A stretch of DNA of 64,000 nucleotides from Thaumasiovibrio occultus (GCA_019703815.1 AP023052.1:2807501-2871500), one strand, 5' to 3'. Counted from the first letter of the stretch, positions 1 through 14,939 are shown. A program made the numbers and translations. Notes: generated by a model not told the origin, from the letters alone.

Positions 1-2601
<2,601 letters not shown>

Positions 2602-2814
2602 ATACAACCCCAAGGGGTTTCGTATAGCAAACAACCAAGGTTTACATGTTTTCGCCGGACTCAATTGAGATTGTATTGCTACAATTTCTACCAAAACACT
2701 TGAATGTGTTGGTGTATTTACTTTCGTAAATACGCTTTGAGAACTTGTTCATTTTTCAATGAACGATAATTCACTCTATAAATAGAGATGAATTTACTAG
2801 TCAGCTTTCCAGTT

Positions 2815-2826
2815 TGTTAAAGAGCA
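2815..2826 (-). promoter_or_regulatory. boxA antitermination element in the 16S-23S spacer
   Basis: On the minus strand the sequence reads TGCTCTTTAACA, the canonical rrn boxA, between tRNA-Ala and 23S. It is the binding site of the NusB/NusE (S10) antitermination complex and also contributes to rRNA processing. Confidence 0.8.
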
Positions 2827-2889
2827 TGTGAATTCTATCTGATGATAAAACCACTTTCTAAACACACTCGTGAGAATGTACTTAAAGAG

Positions 2890-2965
2890 TGGTGGAGCTA
2901 AGCAGGATCGAACTGCTGACCTCCTGCGTGCAAAGCAGGCGCTCTCCCAGCTGAGCTATAGCCCC
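2890..2965 (-). tRNA. tRNA-Ala (UGC anticodon)
   Basis: A 76-nt cloverleaf starts GGGGCTATAGCTCAGC, has anticodon TGC in the loop CTTTGCACG, and ends with an encoded CCA. It lies in the 16S-23S spacer in the usual second position after tRNA-Ile. Stems are intact, unlike those of its tRNA-Ile neighbour. Confidence 0.95.
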
Positions 2966-3008
2966 ATCATAAATACCTTAGTCTCGACCACTTTCTCTGG
3001 GAGGAGGA

Positions 3009-3086
<78 letters not shown>

Positions 3087-3152
3087 ATCTAAGGTATTCT
3101 TTCACATTACGACCAAGCAATCTGTGTGGACACTGCATTTAACAGCAGTCTT

Positions 3153-4692
<1,540 letters not shown>

Positions 4693-4893
4693 AAAGTTTT
4701 ATTGTTACCGAAGTAACGGCTCAATGAATACTGTTATTACCGTCTATTCATCTTCGCTTTAAAAGCGAAAGCAAACAGAGGTAATGAATTGACTGTGCTG
4801 AAATCCGAAGATTTCATATTGGTCACTAGTATCATTGATAAATCTTTTTGACTATCTATTCAACGAGTGCCCACACAGATTGCATGGTCATAT

Positions 4894-4905
4894 TGTTAAA
4901 GAACA
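4894..4905 (-). promoter_or_regulatory. boxA in the rrn leader
   Basis: The minus strand reads TGTTCTTTAACA, about 200 nt upstream of the 16S 5' end and downstream of both predicted promoters. This is the leader antitermination boxA. Confidence 0.75.
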
Positions 4906-4956
4906 GTGACTTGGCGAACATCTTCTTTCGAACCGTTTGCCTCGTCAGGGCTGCGC

Positions 4957-4984
4957 ATTCTACGCTTTCCTGAATCGATGTCAA
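4957..4984 (-). promoter_or_regulatory. rrn P2 promoter
   Basis: On the minus strand there is a -35 TTGACA (4979-4984) and, after a 16-bp spacer, a -10 TAGAAT (4957-4962), followed by a GC-rich GCGCAG discriminator. It lies between P1 and the leader boxA, the usual place for rrn P2. Confidence 0.75.
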
Positions 4985-5093
4985 CAAGTAATTTTAAGTA
5001 TTTTCAAAACCACTTTTTTGACACCCCTCTTTCGAGGTCCGAACCCGCTGTATCAGTGCTTTTCAGCGCCGTACTCCGTGTCGGTAGTGGCGC

Positions 5094-5121
5094 ATTATAG
5101 GGAGATAATTCCGGCTGACAA
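5094..5121 (-). promoter_or_regulatory. rrn P1 promoter with UP element
   Basis: On the minus strand there is a -35 TTGTCA (5116-5121), a 16-bp spacer and a -10 TATAAT (5094-5099), followed by GCGCCACTA, a GC-rich discriminator typical of stringently controlled rrn P1 promoters. The sequence upstream (about 5122-5160) is AT-rich with A/T tracts, as in an UP element. Confidence 0.82.
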
Positions 5122-5257
5122 GCCCTATTTTGAAGTTTTTTGACTTTTTCGAATTGTTTGCACAAATAACCACCAAAGAGCGCGTTTTCGGTGGTTATAT
5201 GAACAAAATTTGAGGCAGAAAGTGGATTTATCTACTATGCAAACAGGCAAACGATCA

Positions 5258-6157
5258 TTAAACGCCACTGGCCACGTCTAACTCTACACATTCTTGTTGC
5301 GATTCTGCTTGATACCACGCCAGCTTATTCGCCAGTGTGACGACTTCACCTACCACAATGAGCGCTGGGGATTCTGCACCTTCTGCCAAATCGGCTAGCT
5401 GACTTAACTTACCGGTGAAGACGCGCTGATCTCGATGCGTTCCTTTCTCTACAATCGCAATCGGCGTATTAGCATCTCGGCCATGAGCGATCAGTTGTTT
5501 CTGGATATGAGAGGATTTCATTAATCCCATATAGATGACTAAGGTTTGGTTACCGCGTGCAAGCGTTGCCCACTCTAGATCATCACGCTCTCCTTTAAGA
5601 TGGCCGGTAATGAACATTGCGCTTTGGGCATAGTTTCGATGAGTTAAGGGGATCCCGGCATACGCGGTTGCGCCTGCTGCGGCGGTGATCCCGGGCACCA
5701 CTTGAAACGAGACGCCGGCAGCGGCAAGCACTTCTAACTCTTCACCACCACGGCCAAAGATAAATGGATCGCCGCCTTTTAGTCTAACAACACGCTTACC
5801 TGCTATTGCAAAGTCCACCAGCAGTTGGTTGGTTTGCTCTTGAGGCACACTATGAAAACCGGCCTTTTTACCCACGCACACCAATTCGGCTTTGCTATTT
5901 ACTAGCTCGAGAATTTCATCCGAGACTAAATAGTCATAAAGAACCACTTCCGCATCTTGCATTAGTTGTAGCGCTCTTACCGTTAACAACCCAGCATCAC
6001 CTGGGCCAGAGCCGACTAGAGCGACACTTCCTTGCGCTTGGCGCTTGAACGCAATACGTTGGATCAACTGCTTTACTTTACTAAAGCCTAAGCTGCCAAC
6101 GCGGTTGGTTTGACGCAATGATTGACGTTGCGATGCTTGTGAAGGCGTGAAATCCAT
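5258..6157 (-). CDS. cobA: uroporphyrinogen-III C-methyltransferase (SUMT)
   Basis: A 299-residue SAM-dependent methyltransferase that converts uroporphyrinogen III to precorrin-2, the first step to siroheme and cobalamin. Family signatures are visible: the SAM loop GSGPGD at residues 49-54 and the [16 protein letters not shown] block near 125-140, followed by [11 protein letters not shown]. An N-terminal extension of about 42 residues precedes the conserved domain. Unlike the trifunctional CysG of enterobacteria, there is no dehydrogenase/ferrochelatase half. Siroheme is the cofactor of CysI, whose operon lies 4 kb away. Start: ATG with a GAGAGG-type ribosome binding site. Confidence 0.93.
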   Translation of the reverse strand: MDFTPSQASQRQSLRQTNRVGSLGFSKVKQLIQRIAFKRQAQGSVALVGSGPGDAGLLTVRALQLMQDAEVVLYDYLVSDEILELVNSKAELVCVGKKAGFHSVPQEQTNQLLVDFAIAGKRVVRLKGGDPFIFGRGGEELEVLAAAGVSFQVVPGITAAAGATAYAGIPLTHRNYAQSAMFITGHLKGERDDLEWATLARGNQTLVIYMGLMKSSHIQKQLIAHGRDANTPIAIVEKGTHRDQRVFTGKLSQLADLAEGAESPALIVVGEVVTLANKLAWYQAESQQECVELDVASGV

Positions 6158-6355
6158 TTTTATATGCCTCTCTTATTCCAGTAACTACACTATAAGTTCT
6201 TGGCTAAGGGAGCTGAAATTCTTAAACGTGATGGCTTATTCCATTTCTTTTCCACGGTTTTTCATTTTGGCAAGGAAGTAGAGGGCACATTAGGATCGTT
6301 ATCGACAATTCGATCGCTTCGATTAGACTGTCTTTTCGTAGTGAGGAGTTTATCG

Positions 6356-6838
6356 ATGAAATGGATCAGCAAACGCTTTAGTGAATTATCAACCCAAGAG
6401 CTTTACGCTTTACTCAAGCTCAGGGTGGATGTGTTCGTGGTCGAGCAAAATTGTCCCTATCCCGAATTAGACGGCAAAGACACACTAGAAAATGTCATTC
6501 ACTTACTTGGCTACCAAGACAACGAGCTTGCTGCATATCTACGTGTGTTAGGGCCTGGCGTTTCTTTTGATAGCGTATCACTGGGGCGGATCTTACTAGC
6601 ACCGATAGCAAGAGGGGGCACATCGGGCACAGAGCTCGTCGAGAAAGGCATTCAACTCGCTTTAAATACTGACTTTGGCGCCCGACAAGACCGCATTACG
6701 ATTTCCGCACAAAGTGCACTTATTCCCTTTTACCAACGATTGGGCTTTCACGTTATCTCAGAAAGCTACTTGGAAGACGACATTCCCCATACCGACATGG
6801 CGTTTAGCTGCCAGGATCAAAAAAGCCAGCGCGAGTAG
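6356..6838 (+). CDS. elaA: GNAT-family N-acetyltransferase, ElaA type
   Basis: 160 residues, close to the usual ElaA length. The N-terminus matches ElaA proteins (LYALLKLRVDVFVVEQNCPYPELDGKD), followed by a GNAT core with the acetyl-CoA binding region LGRILLAPIARGGTSGTELV and the YQRLGFHVISESYLEDDIPHTDM tail. A longer upstream reading frame exists, but the ATG at 6356 has a good site (GAGGAG at 6343-6348) and marks where homology begins. The acceptor substrate is unknown. It is divergent from cobA. Confidence 0.85.
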   Translation: MKWISKRFSELSTQELYALLKLRVDVFVVEQNCPYPELDGKDTLENVIHLLGYQDNELAAYLRVLGPGVSFDSVSLGRILLAPIARGGTSGTELVEKGIQLALNTDFGARQDRITISAQSALIPFYQRLGFHVISESYLEDDIPHTDMAFSCQDQKSQRE

Positions 6839-6862
6839 CACTGGCTTTTCACCTTCACGGCT

Positions 6863-7576
6863 TTAACGATCGCTGCGGAAGAAAGTACCGTCAGTCAAAC
6901 GTAAGTAAGTCACCGGATCGTCACTGCCTCTGTCTATTTGCAAACCGTCTAGCTTACCATCGGCCGTTTGGCGGTAACGAAAGATCTGGCCGGCTTTGAT
7001 TTGGCTAATGGGCTTATCATCACCTTCAATCGCGGCAATCGCATACAGATCAGAAATCGGTAGCGCTTCATTTCGGAAAATCGTCGCGAGGGTTTCACCC
7101 GCCTTAATCGTATGTTGCTGCCACCCCGTACTCACCACCGCAGGTTTACTTGGCGTTGGTATTGTCGCATTAGGCTGAAGACGTTGTAGCTGATCTCGCT
7201 CTGCCGATGTCATCGGTCGGTTTACTGCGGGTCGACGCGGCGTGGTGGCCGGCGTGCTCGCTTCGCTTGCCGTTAAGCTATTCGTATTTACATCAATCGC
7301 GACCGTACGCCCGCCCGTTGTTTCCGTTGGGATCTGCTCCAAATCACTTTTACTTGGCAGCAGGATCAAGATCAGTACCGTCGGTACCAAAAAGAGAAGT
7401 ACTTTACGATGCAACGACGGAATGCGCTCTACCAGCTCCCCCCATTGTTGAACAAGAAAAGATGAAACACGTAGCCCTACTTCTTTTACTTTATTAGCCC
7501 ACAGTCGCCCCTGCTCGTTCCAATCAACTAAAGAACGTTTTGGTGCGGGTTTAACGCGGCGCCGAGCCTGTGTCAT
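6863..7576 (-). CDS. OapA-like LysM-domain membrane protein (YtfB type)
   Basis: 237 residues. A basic cytoplasmic N-terminus is followed by LPxLHR-like and membrane segments (HRKVLLFLVPTVLILILLP) near residues 55-75. Then comes a low-complexity Thr/Pro linker and a C-terminal OapA/LysM-like domain (HTIKAGETLATIFRNEALPISDLYAI) ending in FFRSDR. The layout is that of opacity-associated protein A / YtfB cell-envelope proteins, which bind glycan and affect adhesion or division. The ATG at 7576 was chosen over the upstream TTG at 7606 because AGGGGA lies at proper distance. It is convergent with elaA. Confidence 0.82.
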   Translation of the reverse strand: MTQARRRVKPAPKRSLVDWNEQGRLWANKVKEVGLRVSSFLVQQWGELVERIPSLHRKVLLFLVPTVLILILLPSKSDLEQIPTETTGGRTVAIDVNTNSLTASEASTPATTPRRPAVNRPMTSAERDQLQRLQPNATIPTPSKPAVVSTGWQQHTIKAGETLATIFRNEALPISDLYAIAAIEGDDKPISQIKAGQIFRYRQTADGKLDGLQIDRGSDDPVTYLRLTDGTFFRSDR

Positions 7577-7787
7577 ATCTAAATCCCCTAGAATATCGAG
7601 ACGCAATCTTTCTTAGTGTACCTCTGATAGCACATTGAAAAGTGAGGATCATGCAAAAAAACGATCGTGTCCTGATTTTTTAACGAAATCGGTGTCGTTT
7701 CCTCGACAAATTTGCGGGAGAGTTTACCCAATCAGTCAGAAACTGTTATGCTCCTACACTTCATTTACGACAACCAAAGAGTTAACT

Positions 7788-8408
7788 ATGTTCGACGTAA
7801 AACTGGATACCGTTGAAACTCAAGCAAGCTACGGCATTGGCCTACAAATGGGTCAGCAACTAGCGCAAAGCGGCCTAGAAGGTCTTAACGTTGCGGCAAT
7901 CGCAAAAGGTATTGCAACTTCACTGACTGGCGACATGCCTGAGATCTCTGTTGATGAGATCAACAACGCACTACGTGAAATCCACACTCGTGCAGAAGCA
8001 GTACGTCAAGAAGCAGCAAAAGCGGCTTCAGCAGAAGGTGAAGCTTTCCTTGCTGACAATGCACTACGCCAAGAAGTAACGGTTCTAGAATCTGGCCTTC
8101 AGTACGAAGTACTGGTTGAAGGTAACGGCGAAATCCCAACTAGTGACAAGCAAGTACGTGTTCACTACCACGGTATGCTAACTGACGGCACCGTATTTGA
8201 CAGCTCTGTTGAGCGCGGTCAACCGGCAGAATTCCCAGTGACTGGCGTTATCGCAGGTTGGGTTGAAGCACTGCAACTGATGCCTGTTGGCTCTAAGTGG
8301 AAACTATACATCCCACAAAACCTAGCGTACGGCGAGCGCGGTGCAGGTCAAGCGATCCCACCATTCGCAGCATTGATTTTCGAAGTTGAGCTACTGGATA
8401 TCCTGTAA
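7788..8408 (+). CDS. fklB: FKBP-type peptidyl-prolyl cis-trans isomerase
   Basis: 206 residues, matching FklB (FKBP22). An N-terminal dimerisation domain ([19 protein letters not shown]) is joined by a long helix (about 65-90) to a C-terminal FKBP domain with [37 protein letters not shown] and [16 protein letters not shown]. It accelerates proline isomerisation during protein folding; no signal peptide is seen, so it is cytoplasmic. The ATG at 7788 marks the family N-terminus; the longer in-frame extension upstream is non-coding leader. Confidence 0.95.
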   Translation: MFDVKLDTVETQASYGIGLQMGQQLAQSGLEGLNVAAIAKGIATSLTGDMPEISVDEINNALREIHTRAEAVRQEAAKAASAEGEAFLADNALRQEVTVLESGLQYEVLVEGNGEIPTSDKQVRVHYHGMLTDGTVFDSSVERGQPAEFPVTGVIAGWVEALQLMPVGSKWKLYIPQNLAYGERGAGQAIPPFAALIFEVELLDIL

Positions 8409-8423
8409 TTCATCACGAATTCT

Positions 8424-8450
8424 AAAAACGGCACCTCGTGTGCCGTTTTT
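8424..8450 (+). terminator. intrinsic terminator after fklB
   Basis: The hairpin AAAAACGGCAC/GTGCCGTTTTT is followed by a T tract, 15 bp after the stop codon. Confidence 0.85.
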
Positions 8451-8658
8451 TATTGCCCGCGTTTTACTGCCGTGCTCTTCGCAAGCTTCATCAAATCTTT
8501 CTCGCGACGACAAATCATCGCTCTGCACATCTGTCTAACTTCCCTAACGGGGCAGTAAGCCCAAGTGTTTCCTTCGTGATATTGCGCTCTACCTTATTCA
8601 GCTAATAATAAAATTCACACTATGATCAATAGACTCCTTGTCACATGTTGGAGGTCCT

Positions 8659-9231
8659 ATGCTCATTACTCAGCGTGTTCTTCGCACCGATGTCAGAACC
8701 GGCCTCAAATCGCTCTCTATTATTGTATTGGTATCATCACCATTGATCTCGCCATCCCTGTTTGCCGACGATCCCGAGTTCGAAGCCTTATTTGGCGGCG
8801 AGCCCTATGACACCCAAGCCTTCATCGACAACACCCAAACAGCGTTACTGGGAAGTGAAGCACTTGATAGCCCATTAACCGGCTTGATTGTTGAGCGACT
8901 GGGTATGCGACCGCTACAAGCGGCTGGCAGTGCTGGAGCTATGTTAGCCTTGGCTAACGATCTTCCCGCAGAACAACTGACTGAGCTTCGCAGCTTGATC
9001 CCCGAATTCAATAGCTTGACGCACTTAGCCACCAGCTTGAACACGCCGCTAACGGCAGAGCTTGCCACATCAGAGCAAGCGTCTGATGAATTAGTGACCG
9101 AAACCATGTTAATGCTCGATCTCGACCCTAAAATGCTGTCGCTACTCAGCCCCATGCTCTTGCGCCATTTAGCCGAGCAAGGTGCCAACGAAGATCTTCT
9201 CGCCGAGCTCAATACTCGCTGGCAGCGATAA
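8659..9231 (+). CDS. DUF2780 (VcgC/VcgE-like) family protein, exported
   Basis: 190 residues. The hydrophobic N-terminal segment LSIIVLVSSPLISPSLFA is a plausible signal peptide with cleavage before DDPEF. The mature part is largely helical and contains the pattern LQAAGSAGAMLALANDLPAEQLTELRSLIPEF, which resembles the DUF2780 family found in Vibrio. Function is unknown. The start at 8659 is set by GGAGG at 8650-8654; an ATG 21 bp upstream lacks one. It is monocistronic, between two terminators. Confidence 0.6.
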   Translation: MLITQRVLRTDVRTGLKSLSIIVLVSSPLISPSLFADDPEFEALFGGEPYDTQAFIDNTQTALLGSEALDSPLTGLIVERLGMRPLQAAGSAGAMLALANDLPAEQLTELRSLIPEFNSLTHLATSLNTPLTAELATSEQASDELVTETMLMLDLDPKMLSLLSPMLLRHLAEQGANEDLLAELNTRWQR

Positions 9232-9252
9232 CAAGCCCAAACCGCAGCCACA

Positions 9253-9278
9253 AAAAAGCCTCACTGAGTGAGGCTTTT
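9253..9278. terminator. bidirectional terminator between the DUF2780 gene and cysH
   Basis: The perfect stem AAAAGCCTCACT/AGTGAGGCTTTT has A and T tracts on both sides. It serves the converging DUF2780 gene and cysJIH operon. Confidence 0.85.
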
Positions 9279-9316
9279 CATTGGATAACATGGAGAGAAA
9301 TAACCAACGTTAAGAA

Positions 9317-10078
9317 TTAGATCCCCTCACCATCGCCGGAAACGTCATCTTCATGCAGGCCACATTCACGCTTCAAACCAAAGAAGCGGGTGTCTTGCAC
9401 ATCCATACCCGGTTGCCATTTCACCGTAGTATGTACATCACCGACCGAACGATAACCTTGTGCCAACAGCGGATGGTGCGGCAAATCATGCTGCGCCAAA
9501 TAAGCTTCCACTTCTTCATCTGTCCAATCGATGATCGGCAAGAACTTAAACAAGCCATTTTTAATCGCCAGAATAGGCAGCGTCGCACGCGAGTCCGACT
9601 GCTCACGACGTAGGCCAGAAAACCAAGTACTGACATTGAGCTCGTCCAAGGCGCGGCGCATCGGCTCGACTTTGTTGAGACGATTGTATTTTTCAATCCC
9701 CTCTACGCCTTGCTCCCACAACTTACCATAACGTGCTTCTTGCCACGCGGCGCTCTCTTTCGCTCGGTAAACATGCAGATTCAAACGCAGTGACGTGGTG
9801 AGTTCATCAATAAATTGATAGGTCTCTGGAAACAAATAGCCCGTATCGGTAAGCACCACGGGAATGTCTTGCTTCACCGACGTCACCAAATGCAGCATCA
9901 CCGCCGCTTGAATACCAAAGCTTGAGGCGAGAGCAAACTCGCCCGGCAAATTGTCTATCGCCCACTCCACTCGCTGAGCGGCAGACATTGCTTCCAGTTC
10001 ACCATTCACTTCTGCCAAGGCGAGGATCTGAGACACCTTTGGCAGAGTCAGCAACTCTGCGAGTTGAGGTTTAGGCAT
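9317..10078 (-). CDS. cysH: phosphoadenosine phosphosulfate (PAPS) reductase
   Basis: 253 residues. It reduces PAPS to sulfite using thioredoxin in assimilatory sulfate reduction. Visible features: the PP-loop-like N-terminal region ([17 protein letters not shown]), the [14 protein letters not shown] block and the C-terminal ECGLH motif with catalytic Cys239. As expected for the PAPS-specific class, the iron-sulfur cysteine pairs of APS reductases are absent. The start ATG at 10078 overlaps the end of cysI by 8 bp, indicating translational coupling in cysJIH. Confidence 0.96.
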   Translation of the reverse strand: MPKPQLAELLTLPKVSQILALAEVNGELEAMSAAQRVEWAIDNLPGEFALASSFGIQAAVMLHLVTSVKQDIPVVLTDTGYLFPETYQFIDELTTSLRLNLHVYRAKESAAWQEARYGKLWEQGVEGIEKYNRLNKVEPMRRALDELNVSTWFSGLRREQSDSRATLPILAIKNGLFKFLPIIDWTDEEVEAYLAQHDLPHHPLLAQGYRSVGDVHTTVKWQPGMDVQDTRFFGLKRECGLHEDDVSGDGEGI

Positions 10079-11786
10079 AGAAATCCCTCTTCGATACGAC
10101 AACTTCATCGACCACACCGGTACGGATCACGAAGTCGCCAAACGCTTCATCAGCCTCTCTCTCGGTGGACCAACGACCGATCAAACCATCCAGCTCTTCA
10201 AGGATCTGCTTGTCAGTAATGTTCTCTTTGTACATTTTCGGCACGCGAGTACCGGCGCGGTTACCACCCAAATGCAGGTTATAACGGTTTGGCGCTTTAC
10301 CTACCAAGCCAACTTCCGCCAACATCGCGCGGCCACAACCATTCGGACAACCCGTCACACGCAAAATAATGTTGTCGTCTTGTGGTAGCTCGTGCTTTTC
10401 CAACAAGCCTTCCACGTCAGTGACAAACTGCGGTAAGAAACGCTCAGCTTCCGCCATCGCTAACGGACACGTTGGGAACGCAACACACGCCATTGAATTC
10501 TTGCGTTGCTCGGAGGTGTCATCATCGATCAAACCGTGCTCACGCGCAATCTTCTCGATCTTGGCTTTGTTCGCTTTCGACACACCCGCCACAATCAGGT
10601 TCTGGTTGGCAGTCATGCGAAAATCCCCTTTGTGGATCTTAGCAATTTCGGCCACACCCATTTTAAGCGGCTTATCCGGGAAATCGAGCAAACGACCATT
10701 TTCGATAAACAGGGCAAGGTGATATTTACCATCAATGCCATCTACCCAACCGATGCGATCACCACGACTGGTGAACTCATACGGGCGGCTCGCTTCAAAC
10801 GCAATACCGGCACGCTTTTCCACTTCCGCTTTGAACACATCACTGCCGACGCGATCGAGGGTGTATTTGGTTTTTGCATTCTTACGATTGCTACGGTTAC
10901 CCCAGTCACGCTGAGTGGTAACCACCGCTGCGGCAACATCCAGCGTTTTCTCCAGTGGGATATAACCAAAGTCATCGGCGCGACGTGGGTAAGTTGATTT
11001 ATCACCGTGGGTCATCGCCAGGCCACCGCCCACCAGCACGTTAAAGCCAACAAGCTTGCCTTTTTCAGCAATCGCAATGAAGTTGAGATCGTTGGCATGC
11101 ACGTCCACATCATTGTGCGGCGGGATCACGACCGTGGTTTTGAATTTACGCGGTAGGTAGGTATCCCCCAAGATCGGCTCTTTGTCGGTTTCCTCGACTT
11201 TCTCGCCATCAAGCCAGATCTCCGCATAAGCACGGGTGCGCGGCAACAGATGCTCAGAGATCTTAGTTGCCCACTCGTAGGCTTCTTGGTGCAACTCAGA
11301 CTCGACCGGGTTTGTGGTACACAGCACGTTACGGTTCACATCACCTGCCGTCGCGATAGAGTCGATCCCGATGCTGTTAAGCGTTTGGTGCATCAGCTTA
11401 ATGTTCGGCTTCAATACCCCGTGAAACTGGAAGGTTTGACGGGTAGTGAGACGAATACTGCCGTACAGCGAGTGATCCGTAGCGAACTTGTCGATCGCCA
11501 GCCATTGTTTTGGTGTGATGATCCCACCCGGCATACGGGCACGCAACATCACGGTTTGCAGTGGCTCTAGCTTTTGCTTAGCACGCTCGGCGCGGATATC
11601 GCGATCATCTTGCTGATACATCCCATGGAAACGGATCAGCTGAAAGTTGTCAGCGGTGAAACCACCGGTAATGCGATCTTGCAGATCTTCTTCAATCGTA
11701 CCGCGCAGGTGGCGGCTTTCGGCTTTCAGGCGCTCGTTATCAGACAATGGGCCAAGCACTTCACCCAATACTTCTTGCTCTTTCAT
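10071..11786 (-). CDS. cysI: sulfite reductase (NADPH) hemoprotein beta subunit
   Basis: 571 residues, the standard length. It carries siroheme and a [4Fe-4S] cluster and reduces sulfite to sulfide with electrons from CysJ. The four cluster cysteines lie in [11 protein letters not shown] and [13 protein letters not shown]. Two sulfite-reductase repeats are evident ([11 protein letters not shown] and the [11 protein letters not shown] region). It starts at the last base of the cysJ stop (TAATG) and overlaps cysH, so the three genes form one coupled operon. Its siroheme is supplied by the pathway that begins with the nearby cobA product. Confidence 0.97.
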   Translation of the reverse strand: MKEQEVLGEVLGPLSDNERLKAESRHLRGTIEEDLQDRITGGFTADNFQLIRFHGMYQQDDRDIRAERAKQKLEPLQTVMLRARMPGGIITPKQWLAIDKFATDHSLYGSIRLTTRQTFQFHGVLKPNIKLMHQTLNSIGIDSIATAGDVNRNVLCTTNPVESELHQEAYEWATKISEHLLPRTRAYAEIWLDGEKVEETDKEPILGDTYLPRKFKTTVVIPPHNDVDVHANDLNFIAIAEKGKLVGFNVLVGGGLAMTHGDKSTYPRRADDFGYIPLEKTLDVAAAVVTTQRDWGNRSNRKNAKTKYTLDRVGSDVFKAEVEKRAGIAFEASRPYEFTSRGDRIGWVDGIDGKYHLALFIENGRLLDFPDKPLKMGVAEIAKIHKGDFRMTANQNLIVAGVSKANKAKIEKIAREHGLIDDDTSEQRKNSMACVAFPTCPLAMAEAERFLPQFVTDVEGLLEKHELPQDDNIILRVTGCPNGCGRAMLAEVGLVGKAPNRYNLHLGGNRAGTRVPKMYKENITDKQILEELDGLIGRWSTEREADEAFGDFVIRTGVVDEVVVSKRDFYA

Positions 11787-13603
11787 TAGTACACATCCTT
11801 TTGATAACGCTTGGCTTTACGCAGCTCGTTGAAGTAAGTCTCCGCTTCTTCACGGGTTTTACCCCCTTGCTCTTCGGCGACAGTCACCAGTGCATCGTGT
11901 ACATCTTTTGCCATTCGGGTCGCATCACCACAGATGTAAAGGTACGCGCCATCTTGTAACCACTGCCACACTTGCTCTGCCTGCTCCAAAATCCGATGTT
12001 GAACATAGACTTTTTCGCCTTGGTCACGGCTAAACGCCACGTCCATTTGCGTCAACAGCCCTGACTTAAGGTACTTCTGCCACTCGACTTGGTAGAGGAA
12101 ATCTTCGGTGAAAGTACGGTCGCCAAAGAACAACCAGTTCTTACCTTCGGCATCACGGTTATCACGCTCTTGAATAAAGCTGCGGAACGGTGCAATACCA
12201 GTACCTGGACCGACCATGATCACTGGCGCGTTATCATCCGCCGGTAACTTGAAGTTGTTGTTGTGCTCAACAAACACCTTCACTTGATCGCCTTCTTCCA
12301 AACGGTGAGACAAGAAAGACGATGCGCCACCAAAGCGCTTCTCATCGCCCTGCTCAAATTCAACCACACCGACGGTCAAATGCACCTCACTGTCGACTTC
12401 TTCTTGGCTTGATGCAATCGAGTACAAACGAGGGGTGATCTTGCGTAGCAAGCCAATCAATTGCTCCGCTTCTAACTTGGTTTTCTTCTCACGCAACACA
12501 TCCAACACTTGGGTGTTATTGGCAAACTGGCGCAGCTTGTCTTTGTCTTCCGCTAACTTTTGTAGCTTCTTGCTACCGGATAGCTCAGCGTATTGCGTCA
12601 CCAGTTGGGGGTTCGATGCGGTGATCTCAAACTTTTCAATCAAGGCCTCACGCAACGACAATGTCGCCTCGCCAACCGTCACCGACTCGTCACCTTTCAG
12701 GCCAACCGCCGCGATGATCGCTTCAGCCAGTTGTGGATCGTTGAGATACCACACGCCCAGCGCATCACCTGGCTGGTAAGTTAAACCAGAGCCGTCAAGA
12801 TCGATCTCGATATGACGCACATCTTTACCTGAGTTGCGCCCCGTGATCTTCTGGCTACCGACAAGTTCAGCCGCAAAGGGGTTTTGTTTGTTGAAGTTAG
12901 ACGGCGCAGCAGCCGCTTGCCCGACCGGCAAGGTCACCACTTCAGCTTGGGTTTCTGCAAGAGCGTCTTTTAAAAACGTGATCGCCTCAGCGCACCAATC
13001 TGCCGCAGGCTGCTCGTAGTCAACATCGCAATCAATACGCGGTTGGAATGCCGTTGCACCTAATTTGGCAAGGTAGCTATCGAAATCTTTCGCAGTTTGA
13101 CAGAAGAACTCGTAGCTGGAATCCCCTAAACCAATCACGGCGTATTTTAGGTTTGGCAGTTTCGGCGCTTTCTTCGACTGCAAGAACTCATGCAATTCAA
13201 TGGCATTGTCTGGGGCTTCACCTTCACCATTGGTTGACGCCACGATCACGACATACTGCTCTTTGGCGAGATCTTTGCCTTTGTAATCATCGGCAGAGAA
13301 GAGTTTGACCTGAACGCCCGCAGCCGCTGCCTCTTCTTTTAATTGCTCCGCAACACCTTTGGCGTTACCGGTTTGAGAGGCATAAATAATGGTGAGGCTG
13401 CCAGCTGGCTGAGAGGCCACTGCGGCAATCGGTGCAGGTTGTCCAGATACCGCACCCGCTGGTTGAGTTTGGCTCAGTCCCCAGAAATAGCCGCTAATCC
13501 AAGCAAGCTGATTCGGGCTGCACTCAGCCACCGTTTGTTGTAGCTGACCAAGTTGCTGGTCATTGACTGGGCTAGCTAAAGCCGAAAGTTCCTTTGGTAA
13601 CAT
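11786..13603 (-). CDS. cysJ: sulfite reductase (NADPH) flavoprotein alpha subunit
   Basis: About 605 residues. An N-terminal flavodoxin domain ([17 protein letters not shown], then [17 protein letters not shown]) is followed by FAD-binding ([25 protein letters not shown]) and NADPH-binding modules ([18 protein letters not shown]), ending YQKDVY as in CysJ. It transfers electrons from NADPH through FAD and FMN to CysI. The ATG at 13603 gives the length and N-terminus expected (MLPKELSAL); upstream ATG/alternative starts at 13624 and 13651 lack good ribosome sites. Confidence 0.95.
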   Translation of the reverse strand: MLPKELSALASPVNDQQLGQLQQTVAECSPNQLAWISGYFWGLSQTQPAGAVSGQPAPIAAVASQPAGSLTIIYASQTGNAKGVAEQLKEEAAAAGVQVKLFSADDYKGKDLAKEQYVVIVASTNGEGEAPDNAIELHEFLQSKKAPKLPNLKYAVIGLGDSSYEFFCQTAKDFDSYLAKLGATAFQPRIDCDVDYEQPAADWCAEAITFLKDALAETQAEVVTLPVGQAAAAPSNFNKQNPFAAELVGSQKITGRNSGKDVRHIEIDLDGSGLTYQPGDALGVWYLNDPQLAEAIIAAVGLKGDESVTVGEATLSLREALIEKFEITASNPQLVTQYAELSGSKKLQKLAEDKDKLRQFANNTQVLDVLREKKTKLEAEQLIGLLRKITPRLYSIASSQEEVDSEVHLTVGVVEFEQGDEKRFGGASSFLSHRLEEGDQVKVFVEHNNNFKLPADDNAPVIMVGPGTGIAPFRSFIQERDNRDAEGKNWLFFGDRTFTEDFLYQVEWQKYLKSGLLTQMDVAFSRDQGEKVYVQHRILEQAEQVWQWLQDGAYLYICGDATRMAKDVHDALVTVAEEQGGKTREEAETYFNELRKAKRYQKDVY

Positions 13604-13735
13604 GACACGACGATCCCTATACATTGCGTAATGATAGAGTAGCCATTTCATTAAATAACCAGAAAGAATAGATGAGAATGTTTTATAACAAATCGTTAGG
13701 AATCGTAGGGATTATTGAAAACACGGTCGAGTAGG

Positions 13736-13969
13736 CTAGAAGTTATCGGCAACACGGACTTGATGAAAGCCGACTTCGAGGGCGTATTCCGTCGCTTCGT
13801 CCAAGTCGTAATAACACTTTTCGATGCCTTGCGAATCAGTCAATGGCACAAACCCACCGCGACGATGACGAAATTCCACAATCCAGCCATCTTCTCGAAT
13901 AGACGGCTCAATCACCGCTTCAATTAGATCGTGTGACGCATACAAACGCTGTAATTCCGACAGGGTCAT
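13736..13969 (-). CDS. small hypothetical protein
   Basis: 77 residues, starting MTLSELQRLYASHDL. It is acidic with a central WIVEFRHRRGGFVPLTDSQG stretch and a C-terminal helix (DLDEATEYALEVGFHQVRV). No membrane segment or signal peptide is visible. AGGT precedes the ATG at 13969; the reading frame extends upstream to 14020 without a better start. The composition looks like a genuine small cytosolic protein. I do not recognise the family. It lies upstream of cysJ on the same strand but 130 bp away, so co-transcription is uncertain. Confidence 0.6.
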   Translation of the reverse strand: MTLSELQRLYASHDLIEAVIEPSIREDGWIVEFRHRRGGFVPLTDSQGIEKCYYDLDEATEYALEVGFHQVRVADNF

Positions 13970-14149
13970 AGCTACCTCATTACTGCTCGACGTATTACCG
14001 CTCAACATTGTTCTTCTCAACGTTGCTGTTTTAAATCTGGCTCAGAGTCGGCTATTTGGCAAATTTAACACTACGGCAAAGCGAGGGATGACGTACGATT
14101 TCATCAGCGTCTTAACGATATGACAGACATAGAGGAACCCAACAGGTAC

Positions 14150-14176
14150 AAAAAAAGCCGCACTCGCGTGCAGCTC
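14150..14176 (-). terminator. intrinsic terminator after the outer membrane protein gene
   Basis: On the minus strand a GCTGCAC/GTGCGGC stem with a 4-nt loop and one internal mismatch is followed by TTTTTTT, about 30 bp beyond the stop codon at 14204. Confidence 0.8.
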
Positions 14177-14203
14177 TTCTCAATCAACAGGCTTAACGGG
14201 GTA

Positions 14204-14821
14204 TTAGAAGTGAACTTCAACACCGGCGAAGGCGCCGTCAGCCCATGCTTTACCGTCACCCGCAACAAAGCCGAAGTCATTATCAATCACACGGTAACCC
14301 GCACGCAGGTTTACGTCTGCCGCCACTAGGCCAATGGTGTACTCAAGACCCGCTTGCGCATCAACCACACTGCTGTCCGTGAAGCTGCCAAAGTTCAACT
14401 CAGTGAACAGGCCAAAGTTAGTCGCTGGTACGCCAATTTTCACGTTACCGTAGATGCTTGGCTCCCACTCGTCGAACTGCTGTGCACGGAAACGACCGTT
14501 GCTGTAGTTAGTCAGCGTTAGACCCAGATCGAATGCAATCAGGTCGTTATCTAGCATTTCGTAATAAGCCGTCACATCGGTCATATCGAATGCCAAAGCG
14601 CTGGTTTCAACGCTGGTTTGACGCAAGCGAACATTTGGGATCAAAGGAATGAAGTGCTCGAACGCAACATAGTAAGAGCCAGCAGTATCGTCACCGCCAT
14701 ATACATCATTGGTCTTTGAATCTACCGCCCAAGCGTCAACGCCTGCTTTTAGTGCTAAAACATCTGCGTGCGCTGGCAATGCCATTGCTAAAACTAGCGC
14801 AGAAAGTGCAAATTTTTTCAT
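14204..14821 (-). CDS. outer membrane beta-barrel protein (TIGR04219-like)
   Basis: 205 residues. A signal peptide (MKKFALSALVLAMALPAHA) is followed by alternating beta-strand sequence and a terminal Phe (FAGVEVHF), the outer-membrane assembly signal. The overall pattern resembles the small TIGR04219 outer membrane proteins of marine gammaproteobacteria: a conserved N-terminal strand (ALKAGVDAWAV) and a C-terminal ADGAFAGVEVHF. Function is unknown; it may be a small channel or structural porin. It is monocistronic, with its own terminator. Confidence 0.75.
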   Translation of the reverse strand: MKKFALSALVLAMALPAHADVLALKAGVDAWAVDSKTNDVYGGDDTAGSYYVAFEHFIPLIPNVRLRQTSVETSALAFDMTDVTAYYEMLDNDLIAFDLGLTLTNYSNGRFRAQQFDEWEPSIYGNVKIGVPATNFGLFTELNFGSFTDSSVVDAQAGLEYTIGLVAADVNLRAGYRVIDNDFGFVAGDGKAWADGAFAGVEVHF

Positions 14822-14939
14822 TATCGTTATCTCCCATTGGACTGGCGGCGACTATACCAGAAGGGAGTATAATTGACCATTTTCAACGCATTGTTAACGC
14901 AGAATAAACTAGACCCGTGCCAAACTTTTCGCCCAACAT

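Noticed and set aside
6200-6355. N-terminal extension of the GNAT gene
   Set aside because: Not family-like; a good ribosome site supports the start at 6356.
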